From contig JAEVHH010000001.1 of NCBI GenBank assembly GCA_017607445.1, forward strand, positions 4,402,001 to 4,466,000: 64,000 bases of DNA, in the 5' to 3' direction. The position numbers and the translations under genes are program-made. Positions 1-9,843 of this stretch are shown here, piece by piece; the stretch's first letter is position 1, and each line of letters opens with the position of its first letter. Below the pieces are notes generated by a model that saw only the letters and a program-made list of their open reading frames with translations, was not told the DNA's origin and did no database searches. The stretch is from Histoplasma ohiense (Eukaryota; Ascomycota; Eurotiomycetes; Onygenales; Ajellomycetaceae).

Positions 1-315
1 ATTCTTGAATCCTCAGCAGACGCGCGGAGTCATTTGATCGGGATTTACTGATTATAATTTGTTTTTATTGATAACCGGTCCTTTTAGCGATTCCGTACTT
101 ACAACTTTCCTCTCACAACTGCTGCCCCTGAAGCCGTGAGTTGGATGAAGACAATGTGGAATGATCCTGCTATCAACCTTGTGATTTCGGACTACTTTCG
201 GCAGGCTGAAGATCCCGAAACGTCCATGCCTAAGTATGAAAACATATTCAAAGGGCTTGCAGATGTTAAGTATGGGGTTTTTACGGAAGATTGGGAATTT
301 GTGGAGCCCAAATAA
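1..315 (+). CDS. 3' end of an unidentified gene (partial)
   Basis: The final 75 codons of a gene entering from the left edge. A likely exon ends at 28, a 59-nt intron runs 29-87 (GT donor, TTGATAAC-like branch, TTTTAG acceptor), and the last exon is 88-315 with stop TAA at 313-315. The last exon contains the motifs AVSWMKTMWNDPAI and YGVFTEDWEFVEPK. The W-M-x(4)-W-x-D-P-A pattern is faintly like the C-terminal helix of glutathione-S-transferase-type proteins, but I do not recognise the family and assign no function. The first exon as read (1-28) is inferred only from frame and splice consensus. Confidence 0.45.
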
Positions 316-1007
316 AGAAGCCAAACTCAAAAAGGTTGAACTCACCGATTTTCAGTTATACAACATATCAGCCGTACGGGTTGCATACTTTTGTTTGTTA
401 AGTGTGTAATGCATAAGCAGCTTCTCAATACAAGAAAAACCAGGGCATTTCAATGTTCCGAAACCTTTGCCGTCATACTCTCATGCAACATGGCCTTTCA
501 GTATCAGTCGTTTTCTCCTCCGTGCCGCTAATAAGGCAAATGTTGTAACCGGATAACTTCCCACTTTCTGGAGCAGGGCGGCTGACTGAGCTGCAGTCCC
601 CTCTCCAATGTGAGTGATAATCAAGCCAAACAATTTGCGCCATTTGGCCCCTGAGGATTCTTAACGTCCCCAATTTGCAGATCGGGGCCTCGAGAGCGAA
701 CGAAGCTAATTATCCAGGACGGGGGAAGGTGCTCTTTGTGCTCCTCGTTGAGACCGCTATCCCTATCAACTCTACTAATGCAATGTTGATCTCGCCCTTG
801 CAAACGCATGGCTGCCCCCCTTATCACGGCTCATGCATTGCATGCCAGCTGCGGTCTGTTCTATTTGATCTTTTCCGTTCTGCGGCATATGAAAACCCTG
901 AAATCAGATATAATACCCTCCACCCCACACCTCCAGCTTTTCTTACGTTTACTATGTCTATCCGGTGAAAAGTCACTTTTTCAGGTTTTCGATCCGGTTC
1001 CAAAATT
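316..1007. other. Intergenic region upstream of the MFS transporter
   Basis: It holds the 3' flank of the left-edge gene and the promoter of the transporter starting at 1008. Small open frames run on both strands but none has a convincing start, codon pattern or recognisable motif. There is an AT-rich GATATAATACC stretch near 906, about 100 bp before the start, that could serve as a core promoter element. Confidence 0.4.
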
Positions 1008-2786
1008 ATGGAAGAGGAGAAGGAGCCAAATTCAGCGGGTAGTTCTCCGAAATCTGCCGCAGAACTTAAGAATGCTGGTGAACAGCCGGATCCGAAAGTT
1101 GAGCGGCGATTACTCTGGAAATTTGACATTCATATAATCCCTATCCTATTTCTTGTATATTTTTGCGCCTTCTTGGACAGGATCAATGTCGGCAATGCCT
1201 TGATCGAAGGCATGCTGGAGGAATTGAACATGAATAACACCAATGATCCCCGCATCGCGTTGCTTATTTTCTTCGTTCCATATATCCTTTTGGAAGTTCC
1301 GAGCAATGTTCTTCTTAAACGAGTTGCGCCCTCCACGTGGATTACCATCCTCACTTTCTTCTTTGGTAGGCCAGTTCCAACATTTTAAATTCCTGTATTT
1401 GTCATGTTAATGTTGTTTGAAGGTCTCGTCACTGTATGTCAGGGATTCGTGAAGGGGCCCAAGGGTTTGATCATTTGCCGGTTTTTCTTGGGTGTTTTTG
1501 AAGCCGGCCTTCTTCCAGGTAACTAAACATCATCGAAAGGAATGAATTCGGCTCCGCCTCACATCATGGTATTTTAGGATTCATCTATCTCATGAGCATG
1601 TACTACAAGAGACACGAATTCCAAAAGCGATTCGCTGTTCTTTTTACGTCCGGCATGGTTGCAGGTGCCGTCGGAGGAGTATGATCTTGATTTCTTTTGT
1701 CCGGAAACGTATTTCTTTTTGTCAAAACCTGACATTGCTTCATCCTAAGCTCCTGGCATTTGAATTGGCCAAACTTGACGGTGTTGGAGGTTACTCTGGA
1801 TGGCGATGGTAAGGATCACCCACCCAGCAGTCCGAAAATGACGAAGTGAAAAATGCTGATACCATGGTAGGATATTCATCGTTGAAGGCCTTATGTCAAT
1901 CTCACTTAGCCTTGTCACGAAATTCATTATCGTGGACTGGCCTTCTGAAGCAACATTTCTCACGGAAGAGGAGCGACTCACAGTTGCAGTGCGCTTAAAG
2001 GAGGATGTAGGCTCTGCAAAAATGGACCGGCTTGATCGACAATCATTGCAGATCATCATAAAGGACTGGAAAATATATACAGGGTATGGGTGTTTCCTTT
2101 TCAACACAAATAGTCCGTATGCTAATCTTTCGGCTCTGGTTAGTGCCTTAATATACCTCACCATCAATACCTGTGGATATTCCACCGCTCTCTTCAACCC
2201 GACTATTTTGAAACAATTTGGGTATAACGCATCTCAATCACAAGTCCACAGCATCCCGATTTGGGGGACATCCGCAGCAGTTATCATTCTTGTAGGCTAC
2301 CTCAGCGACAGAATCCGCCATCGCTGGGGCTTCGTTATTTTTGGGTGTTTCTTCTCTAGCATTGGATATATTCTGCTACTCAACCAACACCACTCATCTT
2401 TAAGAGTCAAATACATGGCACTTTTCATAGTCAATATTGGCGTATACATCGCACACCCCGTCACCATCGTATGGCTCTCTAACAACTTAGCCGGGCACTA
2501 CAAACGGGCATTCGGAAGCGCTTTCCAGATTTCTTTTGGTAACATCGGTGGCATCGTGGCCAGTAATCTATTCCTCCCGAACGGTGCTCCGCTCTTCAAA
2601 GCAGGCTATGGGAGTGCTCTGGCTTTAACAGTTGTATGTGCCCTCTTATCTACGGTATTTATGCTTGCACTGGATAGAGAAAATAAGAAGCGGGATGCTG
2701 GACGTCGCGATTATCGGTTCAGTTTATGTCAAGCCGAGTTGGAAAACCTTGGGGATGATCACCCAGATTTCCGATTCACAAAATGA
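1008..2786 (+). CDS. MFS anion:cation symporter (Dal5/TNA1-like permease), six exons
   Basis: Exons 1008-1365, 1423-1518, 1578-1678, 1750-1808, 1871-2083 and 2144-2786 join in frame to a 489-residue protein, a normal length for this family. Recognisable segments are the first helix with FLDRINVGNA, then GLIICRFFLGVFEAGLLPG (the A-like motif region), the amphipathic central loop with FLTEEER, NPTILKQFGY in the second half, and the later GTSAAVIILVGYLSDRIRHR. This is the ACS family, which in fungi imports allantoate, nicotinate, pantothenate and similar organic anions across the plasma membrane. The exact substrate cannot be read from sequence. Every intron has GT-AG ends. The fifth, 2084-2143, is 60 nt without a stop, so the transcript stays open if it is retained; removing it restores TGALIYLTIN, as expected in relatives. 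The gene appears intact. Confidence 0.85.
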
Positions 2787-4570
2787 ATTGATTAGTGGTT
2801 CGTAATAATTGATTACCTTCGCATGAATGACTTGCCTTGATGACTCTTTGTTGTCGATTTGTCGACCATCTCCCCGACTGTGATAAGTCCGATAATTTAT
2901 TCTCAGTATTTCCCACTTTTCACCCATTGTTAGAAAATCCACTTTGTCTCCAGCAACTTCGCGCCATCAATGGCCACACTGATTGATACAACAGGATTGA
3001 TCAAAGAGGAATTCTTTAGAGTTCCCATTCATAGCTCATATATAAACCTCAAGTAACGAAATACCCAACTCCAGTGTTGCAGCGGTCGCCGCTGCGTTTC
3101 AGCTCACGGTGTCTCTTGACGCAAGGTTCTCAATTATGGAAGAACCATTTGACAGATATGCAACCCCAAGCCACCAACTGCAAGATTCCTAGGTCGTACC
3201 AGTCGATCTTTTGTCATGTCCGCCTCTGCCTCTACGAGGTGATACTTTATTCCGTATGCCTCTGTCGTTGGACTACCGTACCAGACTCGTCCAAAAAGAG
3301 ACTTTCTCCATCGTGTGCTTGTCCAGCCAGCAATGCATTGAGCTACCGTTCTTAAAGGGTCGCTAGCCTCATTTTCTAGTCATTCAGATCCTTGGGGATC
3401 ATCTGTTTCGCGGACCTAGCCCACTTTCCAAATCCTTTGTTTGGATGCTTGCTTCCTGTAAGGAGTGAGATGATGGAACAAATCTAGATCCCCATTCTGC
3501 CTCTGCCTCTGCCTCTGCTCTCTGCCTTGCTTGTATTCCTACCGTGGGTTATCCTTCCTATTTCATTTTGGGTTTCCTTTTCTCTCCGCAAACGACCTCT
3601 TTGTTGTTCCACTGAAGGCATAGCCATTCCCAGCAACGTGCACGGTAATTTGTCACCTGGAACCACAGGATCATGCTTCCCGACGCAGATGAAAGGAAAG
3701 CACGTATTCTCAGACCACGTCTATCACAAATCCAATGTCTTCTTCGTGCACTCACATGTGCTAATACTTCGGCAAGATTGCCGTATTCATTCCTGACAAC
3801 TCGACCCTTGGAACAGTAACACATTATCAAGTGCGCTCTGACCTGGTTCATGATGCAAATACATGTTCAGCTTGAACCAGAAAAGCCTTTTTTTTTTTTT
3901 TTTTAGGATATATCACATCCTCTCACTCCACCAGGGATGCTTTTTGCCTCCATATTTGCTGCGTTTCCTGCACGCAGACACTGCTTCGACCTGTTTTTGC
4001 AAAAGGTTTGCATTTGCATGCAAGAGGCAGGTACCTTTCAGGGGTACCGATACCTGATATATCTTCTCGATTGATGACACCTTCGATTGTGTTCTGCTTT
4101 GTAACTCCCTTATTTGTGGCATTGCCTTATTTGTGGCATTGAGAGTTGCCAGCAGACTGCGTTTTACAAAGTGACTGGGAAGGGATGACTGGACTATCGT
4201 CATATCCTGCAAAAGTTACTCCAATGTGAAAGAGTTCAACTGAGGAATGCAAGATGTGATAAGCGTCCGTTTTTGCAAGTTCAGAGTTCGACCTAACGCG
4301 GGCAGTTGGGATGTAACGCATACAGGTGTTTTCGGTCATTCTCTCTATAACCATGATCGTTGGTATGAGCCCTTGAAGCTTCATTCTCTTTTCCAGCTAA
4401 CTACCTGTGTTAATTCAACCTTAGCTTGCAAATGGGCATTTGGAAATCATATGAGACAGCGAGACCCACTTCTTGAATTTCTAGATTGTCTATGACAGAG
4501 CGACTTTTTAACAAAATGCGAATTCTACATAAAGCTGAAACGGTATTAATACAGACCTAGCTTTTTGTAG
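2787..4570. other. Long gene-poor stretch with no supported gene
   Basis: About 1.8 kb between the transporter and a gene relic. Several open frames of 60-100 codons exist on both strands, but none shows a family motif or plausible exon pattern. A short frame at about 3078-3190 (plus strand) is open and coding-like in composition but ends at a stop and was not identified. A (CTCTGC)-rich tract lies near 3493-3520. A run of 17 T occupies 3888-3904. It may contain decayed coding sequence. Confidence 0.35.
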
Positions 4571-5190
4571 GGGCTCAAGCGATATATAAAACGACAATTG
4601 CGCTGTCCAATATATCGAGCGTCTTTCTCTATTTACGTATATTCGTTGGCAATATCTTTCGACGGACATGTTGGCTCTTTGTCTTGATCGTTGTCTGCTA
4701 CACGATCGGTTCGTCCACAGCTACCGTGTTCCAATGTACACCAACTCATCGTGCGTGGGATAGAAATGTAGCTGGAACATGCATCAACCTCACCGTCAGC
4801 TGGTATGCAAACGCGGCCTTCAGCATATTAATTGATCTGGCTATCTTGGTTTTGCCTATGCCGGTTATAAAAGCTCTATTAATGCCCAAGAGGGCTAAGA
4901 TCGGGTTAATGTCAATATTCGCAGTTCGTATTTTGTATGCCACCGAACTCGTAGACTTTTGGTGCATGTTGATTAGGATATGTATGCAATGGCTAACTTT
5001 TTTTTTTCTTTGATCCGTTAGTGCCTGCATCACGAGCGTGCTTGGATCCATGACATTATACGTTGCAACAAAGAATCTAGATATAAACATTGCCGACATA
5101 TAAAGCACCGCTTTCCAAAATCTTCCCCCACGCATTCGACTCCTTCTGCAGCTGGGGAAGCGGTCAGGAGCAGGGGGGCCATTCAATGAT
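4571..5190 (+). pseudogene. Relic of a fungal rhodopsin-domain (SAT4-type) integral membrane protein
   Basis: The exon 4571-4934 encodes transmembrane helices typical of this domain: IYKTTIALSNISSVFLYLRI, then VFQCTP, AGTCINLTVSWYANAAF, and LAILVLPMPVIKALLMPKR. A well-formed intron, 4935-5021 (GTATGC donor, GCTAAC branch, GTTAG acceptor), joins it to ACITSVLGSMTLYVATKN. The frame then stops at TAA 5101-5103, where relatives continue through two more helices; weak C-terminal resemblance (LGKRSGAGGPFND) persists in frame to about 5190. The N-terminal helices expected upstream cannot be found before the acceptor at 4570. The locus therefore looks truncated at its 5' end and interrupted by a nonsense codon. 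A functional short product is possible but less likely. Members of this family are seven-helix fungal membrane proteins of mostly unknown role. Confidence 0.6.
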
Positions 5191-5818
5191 TGACGGAGTT
5201 ATACGTCGTCAGGTTCCGGTAACAAAAGAACCTTTGTACAACCTTAGCATTCCCATATATAACGCATGGGAGCTAATGGTGGAGCAGTTGGAGATTTGGG
5301 CAAAACGGATGGGAAATGGAAGCAGTAGTAGCTTTGGAGGTACCTGTCCCAGTGGCCTTGCCGCTTCAAAGCTTTTTACAGTTGCCGGAGAAAAAGTCTA
5401 TCAGGGCAACAAAGAATGAAGTGGGGTTGTAGTCGTAGCTGACTTGGAATCCGGTAAGGGTTCGACTATGAATATTCAGGAGAGGACGAAGTAGAGGGTT
5501 CATTCAATATTGCGTGAACATTTTCCGAAACGATTGGAGCAGTGCACTAGCATAATGAAAGTGACCATCCTCCCATATCTGTAAAACGGTGTGACAAACC
5601 GAACTTTGACACCTGATTTGCCTGGAGGTTGACAAAGCAGAAAAGTTCATTGCCACAAATAGGCGGAGCTAATTTTTGAGCCAAACGAGAATAGCTCCCA
5701 ATGAATTTACGTACAGTGCAAAATTAGATGCAGTCAGGCCATACCATTAGTCGATGCAACAATCCACCCTTTTTTTTTTTGGGGGGGGGGGGTTTCGGGT
5801 ATAAATTCCACCAAAAAA
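5191..5818. other. Intergenic region downstream of the rhodopsin-domain relic
   Basis: No supported gene. An open plus-strand frame runs to about 5419 but is Gly/Ser-rich at its end and matches nothing I recognise. A homopolymer junction of about 11 T followed by 12 G lies at 5770-5792, just downstream of the DJ-1-like gene stop (minus strand). Confidence 0.35.
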
Positions 5819-6553
5819 TTAAAAATCGGCAACCGCCCCTTCGAACAGCTTGATCGCATTCCTCACAGTACTTGTAGCACTCGTGGCATTCGCCCCAGTA
5901 ACGATCCTTGAATCGATATGGCTGAAGTCATCGAAGTTATGCGCCGGCTGCAGGTAATGAGCGTCGAGATCTTGAGCTATCTCCTCTACGGTTTTGAGAT
6001 TGTCTTCTCTGATCTTGTCTATGACCTTCAGCTCAACCTCACCCTTCGTCGGAAAGCCCGTAATTTCCTTCCCCTTGAGGAGGGGTTCGCCATCAGGAGA
6101 GCGTATCCCTGCGAGAATAACAGGAGCTTGATCCACGGCACCAATGACACCGCCACGATCGTAAATATCTTCCGCAATGGCCTGTAAATGGCGAGCGTGT
6201 GGGAAGTCATACATAGCGCCGTGACCCCCAGCAGCGAAGAAAAGCCCATATTCGTGTGCGGACAAATCACCAGCTTTGAATATCTGGTTTTTCATCTTGT
6301 GGTGGAAGGGATAATCAAAACTCTGGAGAATCCGCTGATCTTCGTGGGATAGGTTGTGCGAATCTAGGGAGTGATCATCATAGGCGAACGTGCCAGTCTC
6401 TGAGGCGATATCGATATCGAAGCCGGCTTCCACTAGCTCGTTGAACGGGTGTAGGGCCTCAGGGAAGGAAAGTCCCGTTTTCTTCCCATCCAGGTAGAAT
6501 GGAGGATGGGCACTGCTTACAGCAATCAAAGCTTTTCGGGGGAGGTCATGCAT
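5819..6553 (-). CDS. DJ-1/PfpI (Hsp31-like) family protein lacking the catalytic Cys-His pair
   Basis: A single-exon gene of 244 residues, the usual length for fungal Hsp31-type proteins. Family landmarks in order: the N-terminal strand KALIAVSSAHPP, PEALHPFNELVEAGFDIDIA (Glu32 matches the conserved glutamate of the family active site), SETGTFAYDDHSL, FFAAGGHGAMYDFP (oxyanion region), GGVIGAVDQAPVILAG, and the C-terminal RIVTGANATSATSTV. In active Hsp31 glyoxalase/chaperone proteins the nucleophile elbow reads A-(V/I)-C-H-G-P. Here it is A-V-D-Q-A-P, with Asp141 and Gln142, and I checked it on the bases at about 6126-6140. Cys-dependent glyoxalase III activity is therefore not expected. The frame is otherwise intact, so it may be a divergent enzyme, a chaperone or a sensor-like paralogue. 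Confidence 0.85.
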   Translation of the reverse strand: MHDLPRKALIAVSSAHPPFYLDGKKTGLSFPEALHPFNELVEAGFDIDIASETGTFAYDDHSLDSHNLSHEDQRILQSFDYPFHHKMKNQIFKAGDLSAHEYGLFFAAGGHGAMYDFPHARHLQAIAEDIYDRGGVIGAVDQAPVILAGIRSPDGEPLLKGKEITGFPTKGEVELKVIDKIREDNLKTVEEIAQDLDAHYLQPAHNFDDFSHIDSRIVTGANATSATSTVRNAIKLFEGAVADF

Positions 6554-7094
6554 CTTGCTTAGGAATTTGTCAATACCGCTGTATCGATCAAAGTGGAGAG
6601 CGACAATTGGCAGAAGCTAGGTAAAGAGAACACAGCGAAGCCCATCCTTCTTATTGAGGAGTGTTCGGGAAAGGAGGCAAATAGAAGCCCGACGTGATGT
6701 CACCGGAAAGCTTGTGGCCAAACTGAAAGTTAACATAGTATACATGGGATCGAATTCAATTTTTCGCTGCCCAATAGACCATGCTGACGCTAATTATATT
6801 GGTGCATTTCATTTTGTATGACGTCCGAGTTTTGGGCCACAGCAGGAAGTACAGGGATGCTGATCCCATGACGAACATCGAACATAAGGAAAAGCATATA
6901 TGTTCAAGCCGCGCAAATCCGCTGTCACTGCAGAGAGAGCTAGTTATCCAAAATGAACCACTACACATAGCTCTGGAAAAGGGCAAACATATCAAGGTAT
7001 GCATTGAATCTTCCCATAATACTTTGTGCAGTGGTGCAAATTGAAGAGTCAAGTTGAAGTACTGTCATTCTAAATTCACTTTAGCTGAAGAATG
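6554..7094. other. Intergenic region between DJ-1-like gene and DNA ligase I
   Basis: It contains the promoter of the DJ-1-like gene (read leftwards from 6554) and the 3' flank of the ligase gene. Overlapping open frames on both strands at 6756-7052 mirror each other and have no family features, so no gene is called. Confidence 0.4.
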
Positions 7095-9698
7095 TCATCT
7101 CCTTTCATCCTCCAAGCTAAAGTTGTCATGTTCCGCTTCTAGTTTTGTCAGTGATCCTTCCTCCTGCAGTCGTTTCGTTTGTTTCCTCCATAAACTTGCA
7201 AGATACTCCGAGCTACTTGCTTCATCGATTCCCTTATCCTCGCGGACTTTAATGAATCTCGGAAATCGAAGGCTCAGTCCGCGGTCTTCACTGACCAAAC
7301 CAATCGCAGCTGTATAAGTAGGGCTGAGCGTAATATCGGCGAATGCCACCTCCCAGACTTCCTGTGGTTCAAACCATACTTCTGGCTCGTTTCTATATTC
7401 CACGTAGTTCGGCCTCGAGATTATATTCTCGCTTCCCTCCGCATATTTTTCTTTGTTAGCTTGATAGAACTTGTCTGTGAAACCAGACATGCATTTCGTA
7501 ACAGCCTCAAGCAAGCCAGTTTCGGGGTTGCGAGCGGCAAGAAGGATAGGAGACCACCATTTAGCTTTCCGGCCTTGCCCATGCCAAGCAGCAATGGGGA
7601 TCAAGTCCAAAGTATCAGATACAGCACTGTAGTCTTTTTTCACTTTGAGCCACGATTCGAGTCGCTTGTCAGGCTCATAAGTAGATAGTAGAGAACGCCG
7701 ACCTTTGTGTTTGGCGTTAACATTCAATTCCATGGAGGAAGGCGCTGATGGTAGCTCGCTAGTCGAAATCGGTTTCGTAGATGACTCTTCTTCGGGCATA
7801 TCTGGCGTAGCACTGTCATCTAGCAGCTTAACCATGAGTCCTTCACATTTGGCATCAAGGGCATCGTTGTAAAAGGCCAATACAGCTTCCGAATCAAACG
7901 AAGTCGCGTCAATACTTTTTACAAATGTGAAATGATGTGGAATATCAATGAACAGACCTCGCAGAAGTTCTCGCCTTTCCCGGAGTGGTCTCTCCAGTAA
8001 CGGTTCACCATTCAAAAACATGAGGTCAAAGGCGAACAAACATACGCTAATTTTAATACTATCGATGCCCACATTTTTTTTCGCACGGTTGGTAAGGGTC
8101 TGGAACGCCAATAACTCCCCAGTTCCCTGGTTTACCGCGACAATTTCTCCTTCTAAAATGAAACTCGATACTCCTTCACCCCGAATTCTGGGAATGAGCG
8201 CTACCAAATCAGGGTATTTGTCCGTCATATGCTCGAGATGACGGGAAAAGATAGACACCGTACCTGAAGAATCGCAATGAACCTGCGCCCGTTGGCCATC
8301 GTACTTATACTCACAAGTAAATTTTCTCCCTTGGAGTTTAGTAAGCATTTGGGTTAGATCTCTCGTTATGCTTCCCAACATTGGGTGTAATGGAATATGG
8401 AGAGTGAGTCCACATCTCACGAGGAGCTCATCTGATATTCCGACCTCTAGAAGGCATGGTATTAAATCGTTATAGTTGGGGTGTCGAGCATAGCAAGCTC
8501 TCACAATTTCCTCCGCCCTATTGTAGATACTTGCGATTTCCTCCTTTTTGAGTTTTGAGAGATCCGTTCTCGAATGAACAGAGAAACTGCTCGCGGCAGG
8601 TCTCGAGAGTAAGAATGCCCTAGCTAAAGCAATAAGCATTGTCGTCTTGACTGCTCCAATGCGGAGATGTTGCACAAGCGTTCGCACGAGGTACCTGCTT
8701 TCCTCTGCGCCTCTTGTATCCTGGAGAAGTTTCTCAACTATTCGCTGCTTGGCTTCCTGGCTTCCTGGGCCCTTGCTTTGGGAGATTTTCAAGAGCGATT
8801 CATAGACCCCTCTTATCGATAACGGCCTTGGTCTCCGTAATGTAAAGGTTTGCCTTTTCTTAGCTTCGAAGGCGACATCCCCAGCATCACCATGTTTGTC
8901 ATATAAAATTTTCAATCCTTGACTGTTTAATCCATATGCAGTTTTCAAAGCCTTGGATATAATAGACCCACCCAATCCCAACTCCAAAGGAAAATAGGGA
9001 GGTGCAATCGCATTTGTTGTAAGCCATACGGCAGGGACAAGGCTGTCCGGATCAGCTTCTGTTACCACTCTCAGGAAGTTTACCAAGGTGTCAACGATCT
9101 TAATTCGGCTTTGGGTGTTGTTGACAAGGACGAATGCTCTAGTCAGAATGGCATACGATGCGTGACCCCTGTCAAAAGCCCAGTGAGTCCGTAATTGCTC
9201 AATATAGTCCGATGGGTCAAAGGTAAGTGGACTTTGATCAAACGGTATCGACTGGGAGATGGTATCCTCATTTAACGACGAGGTTTGTAATGATAACACG
9301 GTTTTGGTAGTGTCTCCAGGAACGTCAGTGGAGGAAAGAGCGGGCGGTTGCGGTTCAATCCCAAATTCCTCATCTCGATCTTCAGCTTTGGCACCTCGCG
9401 AAAGTAAACCCAGAGAGTCTTTAGGTGGGATAGGACTCTGGTGGTCTGCTCTCACTTCTTCATTCCATTCCGCCTGTAATTTGCGTGCAAGCTCTTCATC
9501 GGCCAACAAGGCAGGGGTGGCCGGTGTTCGAGTAGCATTTTGGGGTTCAAAGAAGGATCTGATCCCACGAATTCGCTGAGGCACAGGACTAGCATCATTT
9601 GTCTTGCGCTTCTTAGCAGGGCTAGGCATGTCTGGCCTCCATAGAGAAAATTTGGTGTGGATGAGATGTATATAAGATGTTATTTTGAATGAATGCAA
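7095..9698 (-). CDS. CDC9: ATP-dependent DNA ligase I (Cdc9/LIG1)
   Basis: An intronless gene of 867 codons from the first ATG, or 844 from the second ATG at 9627-9629. It seals nicks in Okazaki fragments and in excision repair. Features in order: a possible presequence (residues 1-23), a basic nuclear-type stretch PSPAKKRK, a degenerate PCNA-binding box IRGIRSFF (Ile replaces the usual first Gln), an acidic linker, the ligase N-terminal domain (about 170-370), then motif I EYKYDGQRAQVH with the adenylated lysine at 465. Further on come the nucleotidyltransferase motifs (ILEGEIVA, LMFLNGEPLLERPL) and the OB-fold with SLRFPRFIKVREDK. An insert of about 45 residues rich in Ser/Glu sits between EGLMVKLL and the RLESWLKVKKDY motif, a common variable site. 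Divergent from the RINT1/Tip20 gene with only 145 bp between first ATGs, so the two share a promoter. Confidence 0.96.
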   Translation of the reverse strand: MHSFKITSYIHLIHTKFSLWRPDMPSPAKKRKTNDASPVPQRIRGIRSFFEPQNATRTPATPALLADEELARKLQAEWNEEVRADHQSPIPPKDSLGLLSRGAKAEDRDEEFGIEPQPPALSSTDVPGDTTKTVLSLQTSSLNEDTISQSIPFDQSPLTFDPSDYIEQLRTHWAFDRGHASYAILTRAFVLVNNTQSRIKIVDTLVNFLRVVTEADPDSLVPAVWLTTNAIAPPYFPLELGLGGSIISKALKTAYGLNSQGLKILYDKHGDAGDVAFEAKKRQTFTLRRPRPLSIRGVYESLLKISQSKGPGSQEAKQRIVEKLLQDTRGAEESRYLVRTLVQHLRIGAVKTTMLIALARAFLLSRPAASSFSVHSRTDLSKLKKEEIASIYNRAEEIVRACYARHPNYNDLIPCLLEVGISDELLVRCGLTLHIPLHPMLGSITRDLTQMLTKLQGRKFTCEYKYDGQRAQVHCDSSGTVSIFSRHLEHMTDKYPDLVALIPRIRGEGVSSFILEGEIVAVNQGTGELLAFQTLTNRAKKNVGIDSIKISVCLFAFDLMFLNGEPLLERPLRERRELLRGLFIDIPHHFTFVKSIDATSFDSEAVLAFYNDALDAKCEGLMVKLLDDSATPDMPEEESSTKPISTSELPSAPSSMELNVNAKHKGRRSLLSTYEPDKRLESWLKVKKDYSAVSDTLDLIPIAAWHGQGRKAKWWSPILLAARNPETGLLEAVTKCMSGFTDKFYQANKEKYAEGSENIISRPNYVEYRNEPEVWFEPQEVWEVAFADITLSPTYTAAIGLVSEDRGLSLRFPRFIKVREDKGIDEASSSEYLASLWRKQTKRLQEEGSLTKLEAEHDNFSLEDERR

Positions 9699-9843
9699 AG
9701 CGTAGGTTCTACGGTTGGCCCGAGCGTTAGGCTAGCTACCTTGGGCCACTTGGAGCTTTGTCATTTTCTATTATCCACGTTGAGCTTCAACATCATTCAT
9801 CTTCGATTTTCCTAACCTCTCGTTATCCATTCAGATTGCAACC
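9699..9843. promoter_or_regulatory. Short shared promoter of DNA ligase I and RINT1/Tip20
   Basis: Only 145 bp separate the first ATG of the ligase (minus) from the ATG of the tethering gene (plus); 214 bp if the ligase starts at 9629. Pyrimidine-rich tracts run toward the plus-strand gene. No MluI-cell-cycle box (ACGCGT) is present, although the ligase is S-phase regulated in yeast. Confidence 0.5.

Noticed and set aside
5191..5419. Open frame after the rhodopsin-domain relic
   Set aside because: Frame differs from the relic and the sequence has no membrane helix or family motif.
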